In this document: piece by piece, positions 1-11,507 of the stretch
How positions within the stretch are numbered: position 1 is the first letter of the stretch
Layout of the letters: each line of letters starts with the position of its first letter
Assembly (NCBI GenBank): GCA_021399445.1
Contig: JAJTUQ010000009.1
Span: 389,501 to 453,500 of the forward strand
DNA length: 64,000 bases
Reading direction: 5' to 3'
Source of the DNA: Xylogone sp. PMI_703
Lineage: Eukaryota > Ascomycota > Leotiomycetes
Notes under the pieces: model-generated
Told to the model about the DNA's origin: nothing
What the model saw: the letters and a program-made list of their open reading frames with translations, nothing else
Databases searched by the model: none
Made by a program: the position numbers and the translations under genes

Positions 1-120
1 CCTCACCATCTTTGGAAATATCATTTGAAAATCTTGAGCTCGCGCCCATTGTGATCGAAGTTCTCCTAAACATGTACGTACATCTCGCTGTTGTTCTCCT
101 TAGCTATCCTACCGGGCATC

Positions 121-171
121 TTGTCCGTGTTGGGTGTGGTTTGGTGCTGGTAACGTTAAGTGACTTCTGTG
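121..171 (+). other. possible last exon of a gene entering from the left edge
   Basis: After a splice-acceptor-like CTCCTTAG ending near 116, an open frame reads ILPGILSVLGVVWCW and stops at TAA. Hydrophobic C-termini of this sort occur in membrane transporters. The rest of the gene would lie outside the window, and the donor site cannot be seen, so the call rests on a pyrimidine-rich acceptor and a hydrophobic tail only. I cannot name the family. Confidence 0.22.
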
Positions 172-877
172 CGATCATATTGTCATATTTCTCTGTCTTC
201 TACCGGTACGTCCGGATTGCTGCCATGCGAACAATATGGATCATGAGCGCCGCGAGTCCAGGTGCTCGTGCCGTTGCAATGGACGATCCAGTCTTGAGGC
301 TAGCGTTGGTCTGCGGTACATATACTTACATCTACCTGGATTCGTGTGCGATTCACGGCAGATGCACATTTCTTTCTTTTCTTTTCTTGTGTTTTTATTG
401 AGAGGGGCTTTATGTCGTAGTTTTTATAACTATGCGCATTTTCAGTTCTAATTAGTTGGTTCAATCGAGGCACTTGTTCAGTAATGGTAATTTATGTCGT
501 CCCCACTGTGTATGCTGACTCGTGGTGCTTCTTGCAATTGCAAAGTAGTTATGGAGTATTGCGATCTGGTTTTCAGGCTGATGTTCTTTTAATATCGCGA
601 TGTTTGTGTTATCCATATTCGAACTTCCAGAGCAGAAGGGGTCCAAGCAGCTCAATCCGATGTCGTCGGAGATGAACCGTAGTCAGCTTTCGGATGGCTG
701 CGCTACATGACGCGATATGCAAGCTCCTTGCGCTTATTTCGGCTCATCTTCGATGCACTTTCCATTTGATATTACGATATATGACAGCGCAAGAATATAA
801 GATAGAACTCTGATCTGCTGCCGAATTTGCGGGTGCACGCTGCCAAGTACATTTGACTGCGCTGGAGCAACTTCTAG
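172..877. other. intergenic, no gene seen
   Basis: Short overlapping frames only, with no conserved motif on either strand. The last 200 bases are presumably the promoter of the flavoenzyme gene that starts at 878. Confidence 0.6.
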
Positions 878-2568
878 ATGGCCTCTGGGATACTATCCAA
901 GGACTCGAGCATTGCTATTATTGGTGCTGGTGTGTTCGGGTTATCTACGTCAGAACCCTCTTTTCAGTTTAACAGGCACATGTTAAGCACAATAACCCTT
1001 TTTGTACCTCTCCACTGACCTGTACACTATCACAGTGCCCTCCACCTAGCCACTTCAGGATATACAGACGTCACTATATTCGACTATCAACCATACGATG
1101 AAAATGCTTATTCAACGACAGACGGAGCAGATGCTGCCTCTGCGGATCTTAATAAAGTAATGCGACTAAGTTACGGCGAGGAAGTCCTTTATCAGCGTCT
1201 TGCCTTTGACGGCCTGACGACCTGGAATGCTTGGAACGAAGAGCTTGCTGCTACACCGGCGCGCGATCTACCAAAGGGTTTCCGACCAGGCGATAAGGTG
1301 TGGGATAATTGCGGATTTCTGAGACTGAGTACGGATCGAAACCTCTCGGCGCATGAGAGATCAACGCTGGCAAGCCTGACGGCTGACGGACTGAGAGATA
1401 CGCAGTATATCATCGGTGATCCTAGGGACGAAGAGAGAGCGAAAAGTAAAGGATGGGATAAGAAGTTCGATCCATTCAAGAGAAAGGAGCGTGGGCGGAA
1501 CCTTGTTGGTGTGCTTGATACAACAGCAGGGTTTGTGGAGGCTAGTAAGACTTGTCTGTGGGCTTTGCATCTAGTTCGCAAAGCGGGAGTCAAATGTGTG
1601 CTAGGGAAAGAGGTAGGGAGGTGTATATCCTTCCTTAAGGAGAAGGAGCGGACGGTAGGGATTAAAACTGCAGATGGATTGGACCACAGTGCCGAGCTGG
1701 TAGTTCTTGCTGGTAAAGTGGCCTGTCTTTTTACTAGGGTCTTTCAACTATTGATTCTTTTGTTGAGCTAATTCTCGTTATAGCTGGAGGCTGGACGCCC
1801 TCCCTCTATCCACCAGTATCTCCACTTCTAGAGACCACTGCTGGAAGTGTAATCTACATCCAACTTCCACCTGAACAAGAGCGGCCCGATCTGTGGTCAC
1901 GGTTCAGTAGCGAGAATTTCCCAGTTTACTCATGGGGTGGGTGGTCAAAAGGCACTGGAATAGGGGGCTTCCCTCGAACAGACACAGGAATAATGAAGAT
2001 TGGATTCCGGGGAAAGAAATATACTAACTATGTTACAATTGAGCAAGACGGACAAAGATATCGGCTTAGCGCCCCTAAGACGAAGTATACTCCGGAGACA
2101 GAGACAAGGGTCACCAAGGAGGCAATTGATTCGGTGAAGGTTTTCATTCGAGAAAATATACCTGAATTGATAGAGTTTGGAATTTCCGGCTGCAGAAATT
2201 GGTATGTGTTGGCCTTTATTCACAGCATATGCTTAGATACTAAATTCAACTATAGCTGGTATACCGATAGTCTGGATAACAGCTTTGTCATTGACCGGGT
2301 CCCTACCGATCACGGTCTTATGATCTGCTCAGGTGGCTCTGGACATGGCTTTAAATTCTTGCCAATTCTGGGTCGCGAGGTAGTGAAAATAATTGAGTAC
2401 CCTCACAACAAGAACGAGTATGGGCATTTGTGGAAATGGAGGACAATAGATAATGGACCTAAGAACGGCTTGGAGGATGGAGAAGCTGGGCCAAGGGTTT
2501 TGAGTAAGCAGATCATGGCTACTGCTGAGGACTTCAAATTTTCCGAGGCAGAAAGAGCAAGGTTATAG
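878..2568 (+). CDS. FAD-dependent amine oxidase, fructosyl amino acid oxidase/sarcosine oxidase-like
   Basis: Exons 878-948, 1036-1712, 1784-2201 and 2256-2568 join in frame to 492 aa. The N-terminus carries the dinucleotide-binding motif IIGAGVFGLST at about residues 14-24, followed by a substrate-domain body and VVLAAGGWTPSL. The third join restores NCWYTDS with Cys389, the position that carries the covalent 8-alpha-S-cysteinyl flavin in monomeric sarcosine oxidase and amadoriases. SGHGFKFLP follows, with Lys422 in the place of the oxygen-activating lysine. The family oxidises N-substituted amino acids (Amadori products, sarcosine, pipecolate) to an aldehyde or imine, the free amino acid and H2O2. 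Substrate cannot be told from sequence. No C-terminal SKL-type peroxisomal tripeptide is present (it ends ERARL). The gene converges on the decarboxylase-like gene at 3266-4339. Confidence 0.85.
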
Positions 2569-3265
2569 ACAGCATTAGAGGTAGGACTGGAAGTTCTAAA
2601 ATTAGCCGGATCAAAGGGGAAAGAAGGGGGTTGGGGTTGCTGTATTTGCCACTTGCTTGAAGCCTACATTTCCTGTAACATCGCATCGTTATATGATCAC
2701 ACTGTCGATATACTTGTACTATCCGACCAGTATTATAAATCTTATAGTACGACTCATTCGGTAACATAACTGATCCATCAAGACTAATGTTGGATTAACA
2801 TTATCCTAACACTAGTACTTCTAATCGAGTAATACGAAAGTCCGTGTTCTGTTATCCTTATTAACTATCCGATCGTATACCTGTACACCCAATCATATAC
2901 TTTTGTACATAACAATTTATAACAAATAAATGTTAACAATAATAATCTTTGAAAGTTATCACTTATAACAATTACATTCATCTTAAGAACCGAATGTCTA
3001 CTTTTCTAACATCAACCAGCAAACTTATTCTAGCCATTAAAAGGCCACTTCTCTGATCGTACACTGTAATCCAAGGTGCTATAAAAGGCTTATAATCTGA
3101 GTTATTACTCTACAAAAATTACCAGATACCGGATTTATATACTATCTTATTGATTGGACTACTGGTTTAACAATCACTCAGAGTAGCCTCTAGCGGTAAA
3201 CAAAAAGAGACAAGCTATTTATTGACTAGCTAAAGTATTGACTATGCACTAGAATTCACTCTTCT
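2569..3265. other. AT-rich intergenic stretch
   Basis: This is the 3' region between two convergent genes. It is strongly AT-rich from about 2800 to 3250, with no open frame of note and no repeat that I could recognise. Confidence 0.6.
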
Positions 3266-4339
3266 CTACTGAAAATAGGGCGCATTGCAATCTTTGTACT
3301 CATGAAGCTTCAGAAGAGACTTTGCATTTTCACGGCCGATTTTCAGCTTATCCCTTGTATTAATATTCACGTTGTCAAACCAATTAGATGCATCTTGGTA
3401 ACACTCGTAAGGATAGTCGACAGAGTACAGAATTCGATCTGCCCCAACCAGGCTCATACAAAACTGCAAGACCGCAGTTGAAAACTGTCCGGAGGTGGTA
3501 AGCCAAATGTTATCTTTGAAGTACTCATAGATTGTCTTCTGGGCCACCATCCCACGTGACTTCTCAACCTTCTCGAGCCAACGGTGGGTCCTATCAAAGT
3601 CATAAGGTAAACGCTCGCCCATATGCCCTATAATGACCTGGACACGAGGAAAGCGATCAAAGACGCCGTTGACGATCAGGCCCAAGACGTGTGTAGAGAT
3701 GTCAATGGCGAATGATTCTGGCGGTCCTTGAAGATATGGGCGGTCTTTATACAGGAGGTCATAAAGCTGAGCCTCCGGGCCTGAGGGATGGATGTAAAGA
3801 GGAACATCAAGCTCCTGCAGAGCAGCCCAGAACACGTCATATTGCGGAGCGTCATAAAGGAGAAGTGTCCGTTCGCCGTTCGGCTTGATAGCGTGCTGCC
3901 AGTTGTTGACCATGACCCCATGAAATCCCAATTCTTTAATAGCACGACGCATCTCCACCACAGCTTGCTGAGGATCATGCATGGACACTGCCGCGAAAGC
4001 ACCGAGCTCATTACGGTTGTCCTTGATTTGGCTGTAGATCCAGTCATTGGATTTCGTGGCGAAAGCTTCTGCCGTTTTAGGATCTGTCTCGCCCTGAACA
4101 CCCGGAACAGTTAGGGAGCAAATGGTGTACCCAACACCTGTTGCACGTGCCTCGCGGATGCGGTCCTGGATGTTCACAATTCCTGACTGGTACTCGGCCT
4201 CACGTTCTGGGGTTACATAGAGAGCGAGATTGTTACCAGTATGCTGTTGCATCGCGAACGGGGGCTGGAAGGCTTCCTCAAGAGCTACTTTTCCACGCAT
4301 AGGCATGATAGCCGGAGTCATACTGAATCGTGAGGCCAT
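3266..4339 (-). CDS. 2,3-dihydroxybenzoate decarboxylase-like amidohydrolase
   Basis: A single exon of 357 aa, a TIM-barrel amidohydrolase of the ACMSD / gamma-resorcylate / 2,3-dihydroxybenzoate decarboxylase family. Metal-site residues visible are Glu21 and Ala23 in GKVALEEAF, His184 in YIHPSGPE, and Asp308 in YSVDYPYE. The Glu-x-Ala pattern matches fungal 2,3-dihydroxybenzoate decarboxylases (Mg), rather than the Glu-x-His of the zinc-type relatives. IGHMGERLPY at about 238-246 is the conserved catalytic His region. Family members usually begin close to Met14 (codon at 4300), so 4339 may be one of two starts. The likely reaction is non-oxidative decarboxylation of 2,3-dihydroxybenzoate to catechol or a similar ortho-hydroxybenzoate step. 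It lies near a salicylate-hydroxylase-like gene that would also yield catechol. Confidence 0.85.
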   Translation of the reverse strand: MASRFSMTPAIMPMRGKVALEEAFQPPFAMQQHTGNNLALYVTPEREAEYQSGIVNIQDRIREARATGVGYTICSLTVPGVQGETDPKTAEAFATKSNDWIYSQIKDNRNELGAFAAVSMHDPQQAVVEMRRAIKELGFHGVMVNNWQHAIKPNGERTLLLYDAPQYDVFWAALQELDVPLYIHPSGPEAQLYDLLYKDRPYLQGPPESFAIDISTHVLGLIVNGVFDRFPRVQVIIGHMGERLPYDFDRTHRWLEKVEKSRGMVAQKTIYEYFKDNIWLTTSGQFSTAVLQFCMSLVGADRILYSVDYPYECYQDASNWFDNVNINTRDKLKIGRENAKSLLKLHEYKDCNAPYFQ

Positions 4340-4974
4340 AGTGTCCAGTTATTAAGTTATTCGTGTTTGAACTTCAACTAATTATGTTTGTGAGAAAGCT
4401 GAGATGGTTAGGTTATTGAGTTGACAATGATATCCTCTGGTGAAGGAAATTCTCAACATATTTATATATTTTCAGTGGCATTGATAATAGCCATATCTCC
4501 AACTAATATCAGGTATATTTTCCATGACATCTTCACAGCTGATGGCATGTATTTTTGGATATAATAATTTGACGCTAGATTGTTTACTGAAAGAGGAAAA
4601 AATGACGACGAGAGTATGGATGGGTTATGCGGAGGGCTTAAGTAATCACTGGATCAGGAAAAGTACAACTTTGGGAATGAGAGATGAGATTGGCTAGCTC
4701 CAATAGATAGCTGTGCATGGCCTAAGTGCCGAACACATGTAAGAGTTAACCATTGAGAGATACTATTGACAAAACAAACTATATATTTCTGTATGGACAA
4801 TATAGTACCCTAGTATATGTAATATATTTATCCTGACCTCACTCCTCTGTATCTCCGATATACTACATTTATAAACGCTGTTTCCCAGAACATCGAAGCT
4901 ATCCTATCTCCGCATTTATAATTTATATCGATTATCAGAAAATTAATCAACTCACACGGAAGGACTGTAACGTC
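4340..4974. other. promoter side of the decarboxylase-like gene; nothing else seen
   Basis: AT-rich DNA upstream of the minus-strand decarboxylase gene. The small frames here are not supported by any motif. Confidence 0.5.
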
Positions 4975-5265
4975 TTGAAGTTGATCTGCGAGTCTCAGAA
5001 GCCCAGCCAATTATCATCCCATTCTGAAATAATCATGCTACCCCCTCTGCCGCCCGGCTTATTGAGCCCTGTCCAGTTCCGTGCTTACAAACTCGCTATA
5101 TCGAGATGCGAAGCTAGCTATGGAAATAAATGTTTCTGGCGCGACGAGAACAATTGCCGTTAGAATATTTTGAGCCATTCCTCTACATTCGTAGCTGCAG
5201 TGACTAGACTGCTACAGATGCAGATTGTATCAACCTAATCGGGAGTCGAACCCCATGAGGATATA

Positions 5266-5478
5266 GTGAACGATGAGTGTGATGTGGCATTGGACGTTGC
5301 GAGAGAGTTAGCCCACAGGAAGAGCACTATGAGTCAAGGGAATTGGGAACGTGCAGTACAAATTATTGGGAGAGTCAGCACACTGGCTTTGGTTCAGCTT
5401 GTCAGTTTTTATTCATATACTTGTGTGTGGTTGAATGAGACAGCGGTAGAAGTGCCGGAAGGTGGTAAACCGTAGCGC
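5266..5478 (+). pseudogene. carboxymuconolactone decarboxylase (CMD/AhpD)-like gene remnant
   Basis: The frame from about 5266 to the TAG near 5475 reads DVARELAHRKSTMSQ, then WERAVQIIGRVSTLALVQLV, then ends VEVPEGGKP. That order (AxELxxxxxVSxxxxxRA, a hydrophobic helix with paired aromatic residues, then the VPEG tail) is the C-terminal half of the CMD family. No start codon, no CxxC/His-containing first half and no acceptable upstream exon could be assembled. The frames at 4975-5163 (LSPVQFRAYKLAIS) may be a damaged first part. I read it as a gene remnant. CMD enzymes act in the beta-ketoadipate branch of aromatic catabolism, which would fit the flanking genes. Confidence 0.4.
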
Positions 5479-6509
5479 TACGTTGGGCGATAGCAATAGG
5501 AATACCGTACTGTATGTTCATAATATAGAATTTATTAGTTATCTTCTCGTTTATCAATCCTAGAAGTTCTACGAGGCTTGGAGACTTTGATTTCAGGTGG
5601 TGGAAAGTTACGCCCCCTGAAGGGCTTTGCGGCATACTCTTAAAATAGTAGGTAACTAAATCATCTACTTTGAAGCCGCGATGAAGGGACAGAAGAACTA
5701 GATGTGTCTACTTTAGAAGTAACAGATTCAAAATGGACAGGAGATCGCTGACAAATTGGATCAATAAGTTTTAAAGTACCCTAAAAGTTAATATTTTAAC
5801 ACAAAATAGTCAGCCTGTTTTAGTAATTGAGGTTTGATCTGACGCTAAACTTGATGGACCTCATAATACCACTAACATATTACCCAGCTACTCTTATAAC
5901 GATAAGCGACAACTTGCAAATATATCAGCTAGATATATTAAAACTATTATATTGATACTTCATGTAAGGGTAAATTCTTTTTAATACGTGCTTCATGCAA
6001 AGATGCAACGATGATAGTCGGATTTACCTCGGGGCGATAAGCTATTTAGCACGTCGGGGATTTAAGAGTAAGCCAGGGGCAAAATGCCAGCAGGGGATTC
6101 GGGGAGTTAAGGTTCCTGAGGTCTCCATAATAATTGTGATTCTTGAATGATATCCAAAATTAAGTCTGACTTAGAAGCCTCGAGGAGTTTGCATCAAGAA
6201 TCAGTCTACCTTGAATGTGGCAATATTTTCGAACATGAGCTTTTCATACAGAAAGCATAAGAGTTAAGAACTTATCTACTGTTAAATAGACGTCTCTTAG
6301 ATATAAATCTTACTATTTTGCAAATATTTGTATTTCTTAAACCGGTTCCCTGATAGGGGTATCTGTGAGGTCTTCTCAAGTTCAGCATTCATTCAAACCC
6401 TCAACTCGACGGTACGAGAGGGCATAGAAATTATAAACGTGCTATCCAGCGAATCATTTTTCTTAGTTGAGATTAAAACTGGTCATTGGAGGTGTATGCT
6501 AACAGGGAT
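5479..6509. other. AT-rich intergenic stretch without recognisable gene
   Basis: Low-complexity AT-rich DNA with stops in all frames; no terminal repeats or conserved protein fragments seen. The last part is presumably the promoter of the gene starting at 6510. Confidence 0.55.
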
Positions 6510-8397
6510 ATGGCATCTCCCCCAGGTAACTCCAAAAATACTCGGAACTTCGAATTCATTAATGCTACAGGTTCGACAAGACCAGACCCAGTCTCTAGAC
6601 CCTTCATTCGCTCCCATGTAATGCGTGAAGCAAACCGAATGCCATCTCAGAAAATGGCAGAGAGTTCGAGTGATACATACGAGTACCATAATCTGAGCCA
6701 GAAATTCAGATTTGGCTCGGCCGGTTTACAACTAATCCCAAATTCACCCCGGCGGAAAATAACCCGACGTAAATCGGAGGGATCTTTGAAGTTTAATTTT
6801 TCTAAAGACAGCGTAACAGAGGCAGTCGATTCTATGGGAACCGAAAACACCTTACCCAGCATAAGCGGAATAGAAGGTGATGGATCAACATCTGCCACTC
6901 TGGAACTCATTTATGAAGAACAAAACGTGAATTCACAGGGGCTAACCTATGCTTTTGGCTCTTCGCATGGGACTCTCGATAAAGAGAATCCCCCTTCTGA
7001 AACTGCAAACTCCTCTATTGGTGCTATCTTCTTGGCATCAAACTTGCAAGGCAGTAGAGCGGAAGAAATGTTAAATCCATTTGACCCGTTAGTGATATCT
7101 CGGCCACAGCGTGTTCAGCAGCTGCTCCTACACTGTAAGATATCAAACCTATGAAACCTCGGAAGTCATAATTTTTTTATTTTAGCTTTACGTTATATGT
7201 CACTTCAACTAACGTATATCGCTCGTTAGATCAGAACTATTTTATCCACTCTTCATCTCTAACGAGAGTTTTCGCAAAAACTTGTTATGATCTTTTTATC
7301 CAGGATGCTACTTTTCGTTCAGTCATACTCTGTATTGCGGCTGACAACCTGAATCTACTTGAACATGTGGGAGACTGTGTTGAATCATTGTACTGGAAAA
7401 ACGAAGCAATTAAAACTATCAACGAGCGTTTGAATGAATCCACCAGCAAATTAACTGCGGCAACTGTAGCTGCAGTTGCAAGCCTGACTAGCTATGAGGT
7501 TCGTGTACATTTACCCAGACATCATTATACTAGTTGACACTTGTGTAGGCAATGAACGGCTCCCTTCTTAGCGTTCAAACACACATTAATGGACTTGAGC
7601 AAATAGTTAATGTGTTAGGAGGGTTGAATAATATCAGGTCCTCACATCTTCTATGTTTAATTGCATGGTATCAGGTCTCCATGCCCAATTTGTTTATGAT
7701 GCTCATATTCAATAGGGCAGATATTAATTCAGCGAATGCGCTCTCTACCCTCCCGCGATTCCCACTGATTGATATTCTACAGAATGATCCCATGTCAGAG
7801 TCTGCAATTCAAGTGTCAAAGCCGTATCTAAGTAATTTAGATGAACGGTTGAAAGATTTATTTGCAGATATTCAGAGCCTTTCTCGCCTTCTTGAGGATA
7901 AAAACGCCTCTGAGTTGGATCAACTATCTTCTACTAATACTGTTTACCTAACAAAAAGGCGGCTTATCTATGCTTTAGCTTCAAGTACTGATTATTTCGA
8001 TCATTTAAAGCTCGAGCAGACATGTTGCCTTGCAGGTCTCATTTTTATTGAATGTTTCCTGTGTCGTACCAGCCCCAACTCTGTAATTATTAGAAGGCTC
8101 GTTGAAAAATTAGAAAATGCAATCGCAGAGCAGTTACCTTCGACTGGAGGCCCTAGGTCTCATAATGGAAGCACCAAGTTTTTGCTGTGGTCAGTATGTG
8201 TTGGTGCCATTGCTGCAGCCTCAAATAGAAGATGGTTTATAGAGAGGATTGTTGCAAACAACTTCATGAAGCAGGATTGGGGTGAAGTAAAAGAGACATT
8301 GCAACAGATATGTTTCCCAGAGTTTATAGTTGAAAATACTGCCAGATATGTCTGGGAAGAGGTACATGAGCTGATGGGTTTGGAACGACTTCCTTAG
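6510..8397 (+). CDS. fungal transcription-factor-domain protein of the 'tachykinin-like' group, no zinc cluster
   Basis: Exons 6510-7134, 7230-7498, 7549-7667 and 7716-8397 join in frame to 564 aa. The start at 6510 gives MASPPGNSKNTRNFEFINAT followed by FIRSHVMREANR, the typical N-terminus of a large fungal family often labelled tachykinin-like. The family is related to the C-terminal domain of Zn2Cys6 regulators (Fungal_trans_2 type) but has no Cys6 cluster, and none is present here. NPFDPLV precedes the conserved LLLHYQNYF at the first join. Later landmarks are EAIKTINERLNES, then IAWADINSANALS restored by the third intron, then RFP. The role is unknown, presumably nuclear. A few codons between 6486 and 6510 could extend the start. 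Confidence 0.8.
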
Positions 8398-8513
8398 AGC
8401 TTTGCAAATTTGTATCCCCGTTGTTCTACCTAGACTGTCGCAATTTAAGCGCTATGAAACACATATCCACATTATATCTCTCGACAACTGCTATAGCTAT
8501 TTGCAAGCCATCC

Positions 8514-10880
8514 TTAAGGAGCTTCTCCTCCTGGAAGATTCAACCAATTTAGATCGCTCAGCTGCTCCACGAACCAAGCTTCATTCATCGAGCCTATACC
8601 TACCATATCCATATCATACTGTGGCAAATCTATCCCACCCGATCCACCTAGTTCTGGGGTTAAAAATTGAGTTTCATTCGTACTTAAATTGGTCGAACCA
8701 GAGGTTTCGGTCACTAAGCTAGATATATTTGTGCCCTGATCATGGATGGCTGTTGGCATAATTAGATAGGGGCAAAGATTGGAAAGAATCGATATAACCA
8801 CGTACGAGGCGACCATTTATCCCACGAATCCATTATAGCCATACTATATACTCGCTCTTTCAAGGCTTCGAGAACTATAATAGCTCTGCCTGCTGATTCG
8901 ATTTGCGCTTTGTGATGGTTCAGGATAGCTATCGCCCTCGACCAAGATAGCATAAAAGACGATTCTTCCAAGTCTCCTTTCACTAAAGGACATATGTGTG
9001 CTGCGATTAATACAGTTGCGGAAGCAAACGCAACTATATGCATTAAGTAAAGTTCTCTTGTAGGATGATTTAATTATCCCGGATAACAAACTCACAATAT
9101 ACCATATGCCACCCAGGGCTACGGTAAGGCGTACTAAGGCTTTCCTGAAGTCGCTCAAGAAGTGTATGAGTCATGTTTACACATAAAGTGCAAGCACTAG
9201 TTGCAAAGTCTTGTTTAAGTCGAGGTTCTTTAGCCAAACTCAACTCTAGCGGCTTTTTGATGTACTGCTCGGCGCAGCCGAGGAGAACGAAACGAAGGAG
9301 GAGAATACGGATGTAGAGATACCTGTTCCTCTGCGTTAGTATATACATGCGTTCCCTGTCCTACAAGATAAAGCAAAGAAGGAGATAGAAGACCTGGAGT
9401 TTAAGACCCTGGCTTGGAGCATGAGATGATTATATGATGTCTCACTCTCGGCACCAGACAAGGGACTAGACCTAAGGAAATCCGGTAGTGTGTCATCAAA
9501 GCGATCAAGCTTTGCGCTGATGCTTAGAACCTTTAAGAGCTGTTCTGGGGACAATGGTCCCTGGTACGGTTCACTAGGCGATGCCCCTTGATCCTGTCGG
9601 ATATAAAGCTCTGAAAGGATCTCTTCGGTAATTTTGAAGAGTTCGAGGGAGTATACGAAGAGTCCCATTCGTGATGGTGAATTTGGAGGCTGCATCCCAT
9701 CTCCTCTCAGCATTAGGTATTCATCATCGATCATGGAAGGAGCTGTAACGTTCCAAGATCCCAATATCATGGCAGGCCTGCCAAATGTCATAGCAATAAG
9801 TCTGCTCTACAAGTTAAATCCGGTTTACAGGAAACAGCAGAACACAATGAGGAGAGGGTTTACAAACTCATCCAAGAGGACACAGTTATACCAAATTCTC
9901 CGGCGTATTTCCCTATCTAACTGACTTTCTAGATGGACTGAAGCTTCATTAGAATGCAGTCCTAGACATTGCGCTGCGCGAATAGCCAGTCCTATCACAT
10001 TCCACAGGCGAGTCACATGTTCTGTTGACTGTAAATAGATACCTGTCAAGAGTAACATCTGTACAAGTGACAGCTGCGCCGAGTCCATTATCTCGAAATT
10101 GGTGAGTTTCCGTGACCTCTGATAAAACTCGTCGGCGCAGCTCATCTTCTTGGCTGGAATAATAACATTGCTAAACTGGCAGCCAAGGGCAAATACAAGG
10201 TTAAGAGAAACATGGAAGATAGTCTCGCCCACACTGTTGTCAAATCTGCCAGCAACATCACCAGCCGGCATCCACAGTTTCTTATAAAGACCAAGGAATG
10301 TTTGCTTGTGCAGAACAGGAAATATAGGGTGGATAAACTCCCAATAGCAACTCAAAAACTCATCTGCGGCATGGCGATGAGGTAGAATAAATTCGCTAAT
10401 ATCTTGACTGTGGGCAATCTCTAGACCATACCTGTTGAATCTAGGACGTGATTGATTCCCTGGCTCACTTGTTAGAGCGGGGAATGCCATTGAATCTGCT
10501 GATAGATTGCCCTCGGTAGTGGCCAGTTGGACGTGAGAGACTAATAAATTAGTCGAGGAACCGCCATAAACAGGATCGCTTGGTTCGGTATCAGAAACTT
10601 GGGTCACCATGTGGACTGGAATTGAAGGCACCGCGGGTGTATCACCTGAACCAAGTTGACTTATTCTCTCTGAGCCAGTCGTAGACTTTCTACTCCGGAC
10701 GCCTATTGGCATGTCTTCGTACACACAGGTATCTCCTACATCTCTCCTAACACAAGAGGAACATGCCGGCCGCTCACCATTACACCGTGTCTTGCGGTCT
10801 CGACAAGTATTGCATACTAACCGAGCCCTCCGCCGCTTCCGGACTCTAGTTGCTGCTGGCAATTTCTCACCGTGATCCAT
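8514..10880 (-). CDS. Zn2Cys6 transcription factor with fungal-specific TF domain
   Basis: Minus-strand exons 10880-9864, 9806-9394, 9328-9096, 9033-8806 and 8749-8514 join to about 708 aa. A basic run RKRRRARLV precedes the cluster at about residues 23-52, with spacing C-x2-C-x6-C-x6-C-x2-C-x8-C. The middle-homology domain (Fungal_trans) runs from FILPHRHAADEFLSCYWEF through EIRRRIWYNCVLLDEF and, across the first intron, SRLIAMTFGRPAMI. The second junction (NSR/NRYLYIRILL) is the least certain of the four. The C-terminal 80 residues are acidic and Asn/Ser-rich, a plausible activation region. The gene lies 627 bp downstream of the salicylate-hydroxylase-like gene on the same strand, so it is a candidate local regulator. 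Confidence 0.82.
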
Positions 10881-11507
10881 ACGTCACACATTTAATGGTG
10901 ATTGCCCTGTCTATCGTTGAAATTAGGCGTTCAATCTCACGATGCGCTATTATTGCTATGATAGCGAGTTGAAAATAAGCTATGCCGAATAAGGTTTAAA
11001 TAGTTGTGGTATAATAACAGAATCTAATTGGCTATTTGCAGGCTCAAGTTTCTATGAATTACCCTTAGCATTCATATCCGACAAAGTATCTATTTCTACC
11101 TGAACAGATGGTATTAGCAGATTACTACTATCGAGAGGCGATATCAGGTATGCGTGTACGATGAGCGTAACTCTAGCCCCGCGCCGCATGGTCTGCTATC
11201 GCTCCCTCTCTAACTTTTACTGAATAGTACTCTTGAATCTCGTCCAGTGTGATGTAACTGACATAACTTATGAATTGCTATTTATGAGTATCTCTGGTGT
11301 TGTAATGTGATCAATACCAAATCTTCTTATTTTATCCATGGACCTTTTTACTGCTTCTGCCTTCCTATAGGCGAGGGTTCAGAATCCCAACCGTACTCAG
11401 CTAGTGTAGATCGGCTGTGCATCATTCGATGATTTTCTCTTGAAGTATCATTAGAGGCGGTTGCGCAGACAAACTGTTTGCCCATGAGGCCAAATAGGAC
11501 GATCGTA
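10881..11507. other. intergenic between two minus-strand genes
   Basis: Holds the promoter of the Zn2Cys6 gene and the 3' end of the monooxygenase gene. No further gene seen. Confidence 0.55.

Noticed and set aside
5236..5256. GGGAGTCGAACCCC on the plus strand, reverse complement of a tRNA B box (GGTTCGACTCC)
   Set aside because: The T stem has a mismatch, and no A box, anticodon arm or acceptor pairing can be drawn on the minus strand; not a tRNA.
11348..11507. C-terminal extension of the salicylate-hydroxylase-like protein (LTLGKVALLTS... to GRQKQ)
   Set aside because: A GTAAGT...ACTAG intron at 11574-11623 removes it and gives a normal family C-terminus ending at 11508.
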